A stretch of 46,754 bases of DNA. Source: a virus. The stretch lies in IMG/VR virus record IMGVR_UViG_3300035670_007846, positions 1 to 46,754 of that record. One strand, written 5' to 3'. Positions 1 to 8,456 of the stretch are shown here, piece by piece. Every line of letters starts with the position of its first letter. Position 1 is the first letter of the stretch. A program made the translations under genes and the position numbers. The notes under the pieces are model-generated. The model had not been told where the DNA came from and did no database searches. It saw only the letters and a program-made list of their open reading frames with translations.

Positions 1-1125
1 GAATTTGAAAGTATAGATGATATATTGTCATTTAATATTAACGTAGAAGAATGCGATTGGAGAGATAGTAAAGGAGCTTGTTGGGCTAGACATAATATTC
101 AAAAAAATTTATATGATGGTCAAGCATATTATTTACAATTAGATAGTCATCATCGTTTTCTTAAAGATTGGGATTTAGAACTGTTTGAACTATATAATGA
201 AGCAAAAAAACAATCAGAAAAACCTCTTATTGGAACATATGGGACAACTTATTTTCCCAATAAAAATCTTCCACTTAAAAATGAACCATACAGAATAAAT
301 ACTTTCGCCTCATTTGGTTCAGATGGTGATATTATTTCTCGTCCTGTATTTATTAAAAACCATGTAGAACTAGCTAAAGAGAGAAAACTTATTAAAGCTA
401 GACTACTATCAGGACACTTTATATTCGGATCTGCACAATTTATAGACGATTGTATGTATGATCCTAATTTCTATTTTCGTGGTGAAGAATTGTCATTAAG
501 TGCCAGAGCATATACTCATGGATATGATTTTTATCATCCAACAAAGACTATTATTTGGCATGAGTATCTTAGAGAACAAAGTCATAAGCACTGGTTAGAT
601 CATGTAAAAAATAATGGTTTTGTACAAGAAGGAGAGGATCGGAATAAAATTTCCAAAGCTCGTCAAAGACAATTATTTGGAATAGATCAATGTAATATTG
701 ACTTTAAGCATTTTGGATTTGGTAATCAACGCACTTTGCACGATTATGAATTATATGTTGGATTAGATTTTAAAAATCTTAAAGTACATAAATCTGCTCA
801 TGATTCTAGAGATGAATATTTAGAGCCTTCGATTATGTCAGAAGCAGATTGGCGTTCTGGTATGTTGGAAAAATATGATTTAGACATTCAGTGGACTTTA
901 GATAAAATTCCAGAAAAAGAAGATTACACCATGTTCTTTTGTGGATTTGAAACAGATAATGGAAAATTATTATTTCGTCAAGATTTAAAAGACAATAAAT
1001 ATTTAAAAAGATTATCAACAAGATTACATACAACCATTTATGTAGAAGAAAAACCTACAAAATGTATTATAATTCCATATTCAAACTCTAATGGATGGGG
1101 AGAAAGGACAATAATTAATATATGA
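1..1125 (+). CDS. GlcNAc-type glycosyltransferase (PF11397-like), 5' end outside the window
   Basis: The frame is open from base 1, so the TTG at 25 is probably not the start and the gene is cut by the window edge. About 374 residues are visible. The DSHHRF motif near base 142, followed by WD, and a later block with FxFGS, a DP pair, GEE and ThGYD-xx-HP, match what I know of the GlcNAc glycosyltransferase family PF11397, whose members transfer a sugar from UDP-GlcNAc to a protein or glycan. It overlaps the next gene by 4 bases and starts a three-gene glycosyltransferase run. The acceptor is unknown; a virion protein or a host surface glycan is likely. The family call is firm, the substrate is inference. 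Confidence 0.8.
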   Translation, partial: EFESIDDILSFNINVEECDWRDSKGACWARHNIQKNLYDGQAYYLQLDSHHRFLKDWDLELFELYNEAKKQSEKPLIGTYGTTYFPNKNLPLKNEPYRINTFASFGSDGDIISRPVFIKNHVELAKERKLIKARLLSGHFIFGSAQFIDDCMYDPNFYFRGEELSLSARAYTHGYDFYHPTKTIIWHEYLREQSHKHWLDHVKNNGFVQEGEDRNKISKARQRQLFGIDQCNIDFKHFGFGNQRTLHDYELYVGLDFKNLKVHKSAHDSRDEYLEPSIMSEADWRSGMLEKYDLDIQWTLDKIPEKEDYTMFFCGFETDNGKLLFRQDLKDNKYLKRLSTRLHTTIYVEEKPTKCIIIPYSNSNGWGERTIINI

Positions 1126-2039
1126 AAATATTATGTTTTACAACCTCGTTCAATAGGCCATTTTTTATATATAATTGTATTAGTAATATTTTAAATCAAT
1201 CGTACACGCATATAGATTATTGTGTTAATATTACATTAGATAATCTATCATCTCAAAACGACTATAAAGAACTGTTGAACGATTTTAAAGATGATAAACG
1301 ATTAACAATAGTCTATAATAAAAATAATCATCAACAGATTAATTATATCAAAGCTATGACAGCCACAAATAAAGAATATGATCTCTATATCAAAATCGAT
1401 GATGATGACATTTATACTAAGGATTATATTAAAAATTCTATAGAACATTTTAATAATAATGACTGCGATATACTATCATATACATGTAACAAACACATAA
1501 ATGGACAATATATAAAAAATAAAATTGCAAGTATTGGAGAATGGAAAGAAGATAAAAATGCACAAGTAAAATTTGGTATGCCTAGTTCGTTTATTTTCAA
1601 TAAAAAAGCATTTGATTTGATAAAAAATATTACTGTTGAACAGTCTAGGAATGTTCACCCGTTTGAAGACGGCGCATGGAAATCCGTATGGAGACAAAAT
1701 AATTTAAAATCTGTCATTATAGACACAGATTATACTTATATATATAATATTCATCATAATAATACTTCATCTAAATTTTTACTAGAGGCGCAGAATAAAT
1801 ATTATATCAATACCAGTTTTGCTACGATTGTTTACTGTGAACACCCTCACTGGTCATCTTATGTATTTTTAAATAAACGAAATAATCGTATTTATAATAT
1901 TCAAAATAATGATCATGGAGTATTCAATATTGAGAATAATCGTCTTAAAATAAAATGGGATGAATGGGGTGATGAAATTTACGATAAAATTAATAATAAA
2001 GACAATAATATATATTATAAATTTATTAAAAAAGCATGA
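1122..2039 (+). CDS. Family 2-like (GT-A fold) glycosyltransferase
   Basis: This 305-residue protein opens with a short beta strand and an FNRPFF segment typical of the nucleotide-sugar end of GT-A enzymes. It has an Asp cluster at residues 93-96 (KIDDDD) that serves as the metal-binding DxD motif, and a later FEDGAWKS segment that may hold the catalytic acidic residues. The start overlaps the upstream stop (ATGA) and the end overlaps the next start by 4 bases, so the three sugar genes form one translational unit. Donor and acceptor are unknown. Length is normal for a single-domain enzyme, with no membrane segment, so it should act in the cytoplasm. Confidence 0.75.
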   Translation: MKILCFTTSFNRPFFIYNCISNILNQSYTHIDYCVNITLDNLSSQNDYKELLNDFKDDKRLTIVYNKNNHQQINYIKAMTATNKEYDLYIKIDDDDIYTKDYIKNSIEHFNNNDCDILSYTCNKHINGQYIKNKIASIGEWKEDKNAQVKFGMPSSFIFNKKAFDLIKNITVEQSRNVHPFEDGAWKSVWRQNNLKSVIIDTDYTYIYNIHHNNTSSKFLLEAQNKYYINTSFATIVYCEHPHWSSYVFLNKRNNRIYNIQNNDHGVFNIENNRLKIKWDEWGDEIYDKINNKDNNIYYKFIKKA

Positions 2040-2779
2040 TAGACATTTTTGAAAAAACTTATGTAGTAAATCTACTATCTGATATTAGTAAAAAGCAATT
2101 TTTTATTGAGCAGGTAAAAGGTAAGATTGTTGAGGACCAGTATGAATTTTTTGAAGCTGTTGATGGCACAAATATAGATATTAACACTATAGATGATACA
2201 ATTATTACTAAATATGCTAGAGAATCAGTAACCAGCAAAAAACAAAAAATTTTTGGCATATCTTTAACATATGGAGCATTGGGGTGTGCATTATCTCATA
2301 AACAAATTTGGGAAGAGTGTCAAAATTGTTCTAAGCCATTTTTAGTTTTTGAAGACGATGCAATTTTTCACAAGCAATTCAATACTATTTTTCCAAACGT
2401 GTGCAAAAAATTAAAAGATCTTAAATATGATTTATTTTATATTGGATATAATGAGATTCCAGGATTTAAGAAAAAAACTATAGATCTAGTCTTATCTAAA
2501 CCATCTGGATTGATTACTGGTACTTATGGCTATATTGTGTCTCCAATAGGGGCATATAAATTATTGAATACAATATTTCCACTAAATAAACAAGTAGATA
2601 GTAGCATTTCTGATAATTTATCTAAGTTAGATGTATTTTGTTCAACGTTAAAATTAATATCTCCAAATATGTCTTTTGGTTCCAAAACACAAAAAGGTCA
2701 AAGTTGTGTGAATTATATTCAAAACGATAATCTAGATCCCAACATAAAATCTGACAGTTGGTATAAATTATTTCAGTAA
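2036..2779 (+). CDS. Glycosyltransferase family 25 (LPS-type) protein
   Basis: The 247-residue product has the layout of family 25: an N-terminal VVNL strand, FFEAVDG near residue 38, an LGCALSHKQIW helix near residue 83, and an FEDDA metal/sugar-binding motif at 106-109. Members move galactose or related sugars onto lipo-oligosaccharide or, in large viruses, onto protein. A second member of this family lies at 14159-14743. It closes the three-gene sugar cluster and overlaps its upstream neighbour by 4 bases. Target unknown; decoration of tail or capsid proteins encoded just downstream is plausible. Confidence 0.82.
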   Translation: MIDIFEKTYVVNLLSDISKKQFFIEQVKGKIVEDQYEFFEAVDGTNIDINTIDDTIITKYARESVTSKKQKIFGISLTYGALGCALSHKQIWEECQNCSKPFLVFEDDAIFHKQFNTIFPNVCKKLKDLKYDLFYIGYNEIPGFKKKTIDLVLSKPSGLITGTYGYIVSPIGAYKLLNTIFPLNKQVDSSISDNLSKLDVFCSTLKLISPNMSFGSKTQKGQSCVNYIQNDNLDPNIKSDSWYKLFQ

Positions 2780-2780
2780 T

Positions 2781-2833
2781 TTGGTGTAATTTAAAAATGA
2801 ACCACATTTACACCTTAATTATGGAGAAATATT
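2781..2833 (+). promoter_or_regulatory. Leader with inverted repeat and strong ribosome site
   Basis: A 7-base inverted repeat, GGTGTAA at 2783-2789 and TTACACC at 2808-2814, encloses an 18-base AT-rich loop. It is followed by GGAGAAATATT just before the ATG at 2834. The TTGGTGTA stretch at 2781 recurs at 9502, also right after a gene end and ahead of a near-identical GGAGAAAATATT ribosome site. This suggests a repeated phage promoter or operator, but no -35/-10 pair is clear. The hairpin could equally terminate upstream transcription. Confidence 0.4.
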
Positions 2834-3349
2834 ATGCCTCTTTTACAAGTTGTTGCTACGGATGTACAAGGAAATGAATATGATACTGTTCCAACCAATA
2901 AAAGCACAAACGCAAAACAAAACGGTGGTGCAGCCGCTAAAATCAATGATACTAGCTTGTTAGTTGGTGTTGCTGTTTCCTATGAAGATTTGGGTGTGTT
3001 TGGATCTACTGTTATTGATAATGATAACACAAGTAAAGCATTAAATGCTGGTGAATTCGCCTTTGATAATAATCATCCTGTGGCTAAAAAATTAACCTCT
3101 TCTTTGTCTACAGTATCTAATGATATATTAGTTAGTGGAGCTAGTGTTCCTGGTCTAAGGCGCAGTATTCATTCTGCACAAGTTTGTGGCGAAGGATGTA
3201 CTGATGGAACCAGAGATAATGAAGGTAATATTGTAGTATTTGCTAATGACGTTGCCGCAAATCCATCTCGCAGCGTTCCTGGAAAACTAACCTTTAAAAC
3301 CGGAGCAAAATTACCTGTAACAGATGCATATTCACCCAAAACTACATAA
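2834..3349 (+). CDS. Unknown small protein, probably virion-associated
   Basis: I do not recognise this 171-residue protein. It is rich in Ser, Thr, Ala, Val and Asn, has no membrane segment, and contains a CGEGCTDGTRDNEGN segment near residue 119 that could be a disulfide or metal loop. It starts with ATG behind a strong GGAG site and has its own leader with an inverted repeat, which suggests high expression. It lies directly upstream of the tail-fibre genes, so a small structural or decoration protein is a reasonable guess, but that rests on position only. Confidence 0.6.
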   Translation: MPLLQVVATDVQGNEYDTVPTNKSTNAKQNGGAAAKINDTSLLVGVAVSYEDLGVFGSTVIDNDNTSKALNAGEFAFDNNHPVAKKLTSSLSTVSNDILVSGASVPGLRRSIHSAQVCGEGCTDGTRDNEGNIVVFANDVAANPSRSVPGKLTFKTGAKLPVTDAYSPKTT

Positions 3350-3368
3350 TAAGTGGAGTGGAGGATTA

Positions 3369-3704
3369 ATGACTGAACATGTAATTGATTGGTGGCAATA
3401 TATAGCCACTACTAGTGTAGGTATTATTATTACTATGTTAGGTTTTTGGCTAACTATAGGTAAAAATACAATTACAAAAACTGATGTATATCATATAATT
3501 GAAAATCATAGTCCTTATATAAAAGATCGTCAATTTATAATGGAGCGTTTGAGCATTAATAAAGAAACTCAAAATGCACTATCTTTAACTTTACAAAAAG
3601 TTATAGAAGTTATGAGTGAATTAAAAATTCAAATAGCTACTCTTGGTAAAACTTTAGAGGCTTTAGAAGATAGAATAGATAGACTTAATAATAGAGATAT
3701 ATAA
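3369..3704 (+). CDS. Small membrane-anchored coiled-coil protein
   Basis: I start this gene at the ATG at 3369 because GGAGTGGAGG lies just before it; the longer frame from 3324 would overlap the previous gene without a ribosome site. The 111-residue product has one hydrophobic span at about residues 9-28 (TTSVGIIITMLGFW region), then a charged helix, then a Leu/Ile heptad-like tail that looks like a coiled coil. Such a layout fits inner-membrane spanins, holin accessory proteins or small tail-associated proteins. Its stop sits 1 base before the tail-fibre start. Function not assigned. Confidence 0.6.
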   Translation: MTEHVIDWWQYIATTSVGIIITMLGFWLTIGKNTITKTDVYHIIENHSPYIKDRQFIMERLSINKETQNALSLTLQKVIEVMSELKIQIATLGKTLEALEDRIDRLNNRDI

Positions 3705-3705
3705 T

Positions 3706-6609
3706 ATGTCAAATAAACATAACATCATAAAATTTAGAAGAGGTACAGCAGCAGAATGGGCAGCAAGTGAGCCACAGCCAGGAGGAGAAGTTTTACGTCT
3801 TGGAGAACCAGGATGGGAAAAAGATACAGGTAAATTAAAAATTGGCGATGGAGTTACTCCTTGGAATAATTTAGGTTATGTATCTGGTGGAGTTTCTATT
3901 AGTGAAGAAGAATTACAAGACTTAATTGGTAATGGGTTTTTAGTTGGTGGTAGTGGGATTAATATAGATTATAATGATAATGGCAATAGTATAACTATTA
4001 GTACTAGTGGTGTTAGTTTACAAGGTCATACACATACTGCCGCTGATATCACTGATTTTGGATCTAGTGTTAGCGGCCTTCTACCAGACACTTATGATGC
4101 TGCTGTTCCTTGGACAATAAATCACACACTAGTTGATGGAACAAGATATTTAGCTAATGATTTAGTTTATGAAAATGGTCGTTTATATAAAGCTAATTTT
4201 GATAACGAAAGCTTACCAGTTGATAACACAACATATTGGACAGACGTTGGGCCAGGATATCGTTTAAATATCGACGGGCGAGATATTCCAAATATCCCAT
4301 ATCCTGTTAAAGATATAATTGCTGGCACTAATGTTTCTATATCTTCTAGTAGTGGCGTTTATACTATTAGTGCCGACGATCCAACAGCAACAGAGGCTAA
4401 TTCTTTAGTTACTAATGTTTTTAATAAAACAGGAAATCCTATACCAAAATTTAGTGTTGTTTATGTTGATGGAGGTCAAGGTGATCAACCAACAATAGCA
4501 TTAGCAATTGCTAGTGGAGAAGCGACGAGTAGTAAAACTTATGGTATTACTGCTGAAACTATAGATAATATGAGTGCCGGTAAAGTTATTGTTTTTGGAG
4601 CATTAACAGGTGTTAATACTGACCAGTTTAATCCAACAGCACCAACAGGTGATGTTAATGGAGTTACTCTTTATCTTAGTCCAACAACCCCAGGTGGAGT
4701 CACTACAACCAAACCATCTGCACCAGACCATATGGTTAGTGTTGGTACTATAGTTCGTACTCATCAAAATGAAGGTGTAGTAGAAGTAAGAATTCAGAAT
4801 GGTTTTGAATTAGAAGAATTGCATAATGTAGCAATTAGTGGAGTTATTGATGGTCAATTTTTACAATATGATAGCGATAGCGAATTATGGATTCCTAGCA
4901 CTAGTGGTAATTTTAGCATATTATTAGTTAATGGTAGCGGTGTTAGTTTAATTGGACACTCTCATACCTCTAGTGACATTACTGATTTTAATAGTTCTGT
5001 AAGTGGGTTATTACCAAGTGTTACTGGAACGGGTTATGTTAATAGCATATTTGATAACAATATTTATACTATAAGTGTTAGCGGATTACAACCAAGTGGA
5101 AACTATAGTTTAGATGGTCACACTCATTCGTCGTCTGAAATTACAGATTTTAGTAGTAGCGTTAGTGGACTACTGCCAATAATAGCCAATAGTGGTGATA
5201 ACAGAATACTAACTAGTGATGGAACATCATATGGTATTAATGCAGAATCTAATTTATTGTTTAATCCAACAGAAGAACAAACTTTTCAGAATGGAATTGC
5301 TAGAGGACCATCACTAACAATAAAACAACAAAGAAATGAATCTGAAACCGGCTCATCATCTTTTCTTAAGTTAAAAATGTATGATAGTTTGCCTGGAGCT
5401 TCTGGTTTAGGATCTTGTGGAAGAATTCAATTTGAAAAATACAGAGGCACAGAAATTAGTCCATCTGGTGTGGATAATGGAGAAAGTTTGGGAATTATAA
5501 GGTTCATGGCTCCTTGTGCTAGTGGTGTTGATAATGTAGCAAGAATATTTGCTATTTCACAAGGAGTTATAGAGAGTGGTAATAATTTTGTTCCAAGTGC
5601 TATTAGTATTAATACTAGTAGTGGCCCAAATCAATTTGACAATACATTATCGTTAAACGCAGATGGTAAACTTTTTACTGACGGTTATGTAGTAGTTCAA
5701 CCGCCTAGTTCTAAATTAGACACAGATCCAGGTTCTGCAAAAAAATATGGAGTATATATTTATATAGAACCTAGTGGGCTATTAGGATCTCCATCTGGAG
5801 ACCACATTCTTGTTGGATGCAATAGCGTTATTATTCCAAGATCAGCAGCAGAAAATCATAATATAAATTATTATGGCAATAATGGTAATGTGTTTTTAGG
5901 TGTTCCAAGTGGAGTTACTAACGACGGAGCTATTTTCGGAGCAAATTTTAGTGCTTGGCGTAATAGGCTTGGTTCTAATATTGGTTTTGGTTGGTACGAT
6001 GACGACGGATCATTAGATAGGTTGTATGGATGCAATATTGCTTACGGTCATGGTATAGGTCAAAGTGGAGATTTGGGACCAGCACCAACGGGTGTTAATC
6101 CTTATACTGAAGATGCTCAAGGGTTAGTTATTGGTCCACAAAGAGGATATGGCGTAATTAATAATGCTTATGACTTATTAATACTCGACGATAATTATCA
6201 ACTTGGTACTATTAATAATCATTATTCTATATATCAAGTTTCTAATCACCCTAATTACCTTGGTGGTAGTTTAACTGTAAACAATGGATTGTCTGCTCCA
6301 ACCAAAATACATAGTCTTGGTGCTGTATCTGGTAATGTTAGTGTCAGTTATGCTATTGATAAACAAATACAAACACTAACCCTAAATGGGACAGCAACTA
6401 ATTTTATAGAAGGAGCAGGTTGGCCGTCTTCAACTAGTGTTGATGTTCTATTAGAAATAACTGTTTCTAGCACTACCACTGTAACATGGACACTAGTGGA
6501 TGATTGGTATAATCCTCCTCCAACTTTTAATACTGGCAAATATTTAGTTCTTTTAAGAAGTATAGGAACTACTATACAAGGTCATTATATAGGCAATAAA
6601 ACTAATTAA
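3706..6609 (+). CDS. Tail fibre / receptor-binding protein with Mtd-like N-terminus
   Basis: This 967-residue protein begins with FRRGTAAEW ... LKIGDGVTPWNNL (residues 9-57), the hallmark of the Mtd N-terminal domain seen in many phage fibre proteins. Three copies of a G-H-(T/S)-H-(T/S)-x-x-(D/E)-ITDF-x-SSVSGLLP repeat follow at about residues 107, 417 and 470; these resemble phage tail trimerisation repeats. Around residues 140-175 an RYLANDLVYENG ... YWTDVG stretch looks like a small carbohydrate-binding module. The C-terminal 100 residues are a Thr/Val-rich beta domain, probably a sandwich. The protein should form a trimeric fibre for host contact. The ribosome site is weak and translation may be coupled to the upstream gene. 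No diversity-generating retroelement is visible. Confidence 0.85.
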   Translation: MSNKHNIIKFRRGTAAEWAASEPQPGGEVLRLGEPGWEKDTGKLKIGDGVTPWNNLGYVSGGVSISEEELQDLIGNGFLVGGSGINIDYNDNGNSITISTSGVSLQGHTHTAADITDFGSSVSGLLPDTYDAAVPWTINHTLVDGTRYLANDLVYENGRLYKANFDNESLPVDNTTYWTDVGPGYRLNIDGRDIPNIPYPVKDIIAGTNVSISSSSGVYTISADDPTATEANSLVTNVFNKTGNPIPKFSVVYVDGGQGDQPTIALAIASGEATSSKTYGITAETIDNMSAGKVIVFGALTGVNTDQFNPTAPTGDVNGVTLYLSPTTPGGVTTTKPSAPDHMVSVGTIVRTHQNEGVVEVRIQNGFELEELHNVAISGVIDGQFLQYDSDSELWIPSTSGNFSILLVNGSGVSLIGHSHTSSDITDFNSSVSGLLPSVTGTGYVNSIFDNNIYTISVSGLQPSGNYSLDGHTHSSSEITDFSSSVSGLLPIIANSGDNRILTSDGTSYGINAESNLLFNPTEEQTFQNGIARGPSLTIKQQRNESETGSSSFLKLKMYDSLPGASGLGSCGRIQFEKYRGTEISPSGVDNGESLGIIRFMAPCASGVDNVARIFAISQGVIESGNNFVPSAISINTSSGPNQFDNTLSLNADGKLFTDGYVVVQPPSSKLDTDPGSAKKYGVYIYIEPSGLLGSPSGDHILVGCNSVIIPRSAAENHNINYYGNNGNVFLGVPSGVTNDGAIFGANFSAWRNRLGSNIGFGWYDDDGSLDRLYGCNIAYGHGIGQSGDLGPAPTGVNPYTEDAQGLVIGPQRGYGVINNAYDLLILDDNYQLGTINNHYSIYQVSNHPNYLGGSLTVNNGLSAPTKIHSLGAVSGNVSVSYAIDKQIQTLTLNGTATNFIEGAGWPSSTSVDVLLEITVSSTTTVTWTLVDDWYNPPPTFNTGKYLVLLRSIGTTIQGHYIGNKTN

Positions 6610-6618
6610 GGAATATAT

Positions 6619-6930
6619 ATGTATTACAATGATAATGATAAAATTTTAATAAGAAAAATACCTAAAAATTTAATTAAACCAGACGGAACCTTATTTATTA
6701 ATTTTGATCAAAGCGATATTAATACTATTGCCGATTATGGTTATTATGTTGTTCGTAATGATAACAATACTCCTCCAACCAATAATAACGTTGAAGATGT
6801 TGATAAAAGACTTATACTTTTAGAAAAACCATATGTTGATGTTATTAGGGTTTGGATTGACAAAACAGTTCCAGATAATGATAATATAAAGATAGAACCT
6901 ACCACAGAAGAGCAAGAAAATGTATTATAA
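6619..6930 (+). CDS. Small virion-module protein, related to the next gene
   Basis: The 103-residue product begins MYYN and shares with its neighbour an I-A-D-x-G-Y-Y-x-V-R block and a later LEKPYVDVIRxWID block, so the two are paralogues. It lacks the neighbour's C-terminal half. Such small proteins sit next to tail fibres in many phages and may be fibre connectors or assembly factors, but I cannot name a tested function. Its 3' end overlaps the next gene by 11 bases. An AAGGA site at 6609 precedes the ATG. Confidence 0.65.
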   Translation: MYYNDNDKILIRKIPKNLIKPDGTLFINFDQSDINTIADYGYYVVRNDNNTPPTNNNVEDVDKRLILLEKPYVDVIRVWIDKTVPDNDNIKIEPTTEEQENVL

Positions 6931-7414
6931 TATTAATAATCAACAAATAGTTAATAGTGTGCCAAGTACTATCACGTTAAATAATGGCACAATCGTTGCT
7001 GGAGAAAATTTAGATATTGATATTTTAGCTGATGGTGGGTATTATACCGTGCGTAGCGATACTCCTTCTCAACCAGAAAGTACTGTAGAAAATATAGCCC
7101 AAAGAGTAGTTAATCTTGATAAACCTTATGTTGATATAGTACGCACATGGATAGATATACCAGTTGTTGTGCCAGATAGTATAAGTGCAAGACAAGTGCG
7201 ATTATGGTTAATAGATAATAATATAAGCTTAACAAGTGTAGAATCTGCTATAGATACAATTGTTGATGAAAAGTTAAGAGAAAAAACACGAGTAGAATGG
7301 GAATATGCTCCATATATTGAACGTAATCATCCACTAATAGAAAGTCTTGCTCAATACTTGGGTTTAACTAGCGAACAGATAGATCAAGGATTTATTATAG
7401 CAAGTCAGTTATGA
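6920..7414 (+). CDS. Tail-fibre-associated protein (paralogue of 6619-6930 with extra domain)
   Basis: Residues 1-75 repeat the plan of the upstream gene (GGYYTVRSD, then LDKPYVDIVRTWID). The C-terminal half, starting at ARQVRLWLIDNNI and ending with WEYAPYIERNHPLI and ALA-type hydrophobic helices, matches a module I know from many phage tail-region proteins of unknown role: a helical domain with R-V-E-W-E-Y and xxHPL. 164 residues, no signal or membrane span. It overlaps both neighbours by 4-11 bases. Likely a virion accessory protein in tail-fibre assembly or attachment; that role is inference from context. Confidence 0.65.
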   Translation: MYYNINNQQIVNSVPSTITLNNGTIVAGENLDIDILADGGYYTVRSDTPSQPESTVENIAQRVVNLDKPYVDIVRTWIDIPVVVPDSISARQVRLWLIDNNISLTSVESAIDTIVDEKLREKTRVEWEYAPYIERNHPLIESLAQYLGLTSEQIDQGFIIASQL

Positions 7415-8454
7415 ATACTTTTAATAAAAATAATAGTTTATTAGCTATACAGAAATCAGAATATCAATACGATCCAAATAAATTAGTTTTGGTATATGAT
7501 ACAACATTAGGGGACGGATCAAACACTATTTATGCTCCTGTTGGTGGAACTGTTAGCACTACTATAGATTGGGGGGATTCTACTAGTAATTTTTACAACT
7601 TTGGTGGAATTGTGTACGCATCACACACTTACTCTTCCCCAGGAATTTATGTTGTTCAATACTCTGGAAGTATGAGCAAATTAAGTCACCAAACAGTACC
7701 ACCAGTAGCATCAGCTAGACAAAAACTAATTGGATGCTTAAGTTTTGGAAATATTGGATTAAAAGATATGTTTCAGGGATTTTCTAGCTGTACTAATCTA
7801 ACAACTGTTCCATCTTCGTTACCATCGGGGTGGTTATCAATATATGCTATGTTTAGTGGTTGTACTAATTTTAATAGTCCAGGAGTAAGTTCTTGGGATA
7901 TTACAAACAATATATTTGTCAATCAGAGTTTAATCAGTATGTTTGCAAATTGTGTTAATTTTAATCAACCATTAAATAATTGGAATATGACAAATGTTAT
8001 TAATATTAATAGCATGTTCGATGGTTGCACTAATTTTAATCAACCACTAGATAATTGGGATACTAGTAATATAATAAATATGTCTTTAACATTTAGAAAT
8101 TGTATTAATTTTAATCAAGATATTGGTGGTTGGGACGTTGGTAATGTTTCTATTATGAGCGTCATGTTAAGCAATGCTGATAGCTTTTCTCAGAACTTAG
8201 CCAATTGGGATTTGAAATCTATTGTTCAGTCAACATCAACCAATGGTATGAATAATTTCATGAACGCTGCTACAGGTTTATCTACTGCTAATTATGACGC
8301 TACTTTAATAGGATGGAATAATAATAAAGCTAATTTTGCTAATAATATTCGTGTGCATTTTGGAGGTAGCAAATATTCTGCGGCTGGGCAAGCAGCACGA
8401 TCTGCTCTGGTAGCTTATGGGTGGACTATTACTGATGGTGGTTTGGCACCATAA
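7411..8454 (+). CDS. BspA-like (DUF285) repeat protein, copy 1
   Basis: The 347-residue product has a PKD-like beta domain at about residues 25-85 (IDWGDSTSN ... HTYSSPGIYVV) and then BspA-type leucine-rich repeats at about 135-265. The repeat core is F-x-x-C-x-N-F-N-Q-x-(L/I)-x-x-W-(D/N), seen at least four times. This DUF285 repeat is known from surface adhesins of Bacteroidetes, Mycoplasma and some phages and viruses. The last 60 residues (GLSTANYDATLIGWNN onward) form a conserved end domain. The next gene is a full-length tandem copy. A host-binding role on the virion is likely from position next to the tail fibre. Confidence 0.78.
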   Translation: MNTFNKNNSLLAIQKSEYQYDPNKLVLVYDTTLGDGSNTIYAPVGGTVSTTIDWGDSTSNFYNFGGIVYASHTYSSPGIYVVQYSGSMSKLSHQTVPPVASARQKLIGCLSFGNIGLKDMFQGFSSCTNLTTVPSSLPSGWLSIYAMFSGCTNFNSPGVSSWDITNNIFVNQSLISMFANCVNFNQPLNNWNMTNVININSMFDGCTNFNQPLDNWDTSNIINMSLTFRNCINFNQDIGGWDVGNVSIMSVMLSNADSFSQNLANWDLKSIVQSTSTNGMNNFMNAATGLSTANYDATLIGWNNNKANFANNIRVHFGGSKYSAAGQAARSALVAYGWTITDGGLAP

Positions 8455-8456
8455 AT

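Noticed and set aside
3706-6609. Diversity-generating retroelement suggested by the Mtd-type fibre
   Set aside because: No reverse transcriptase gene and no template/variable repeat pair were seen, and the C-terminus is not a C-type lectin domain.
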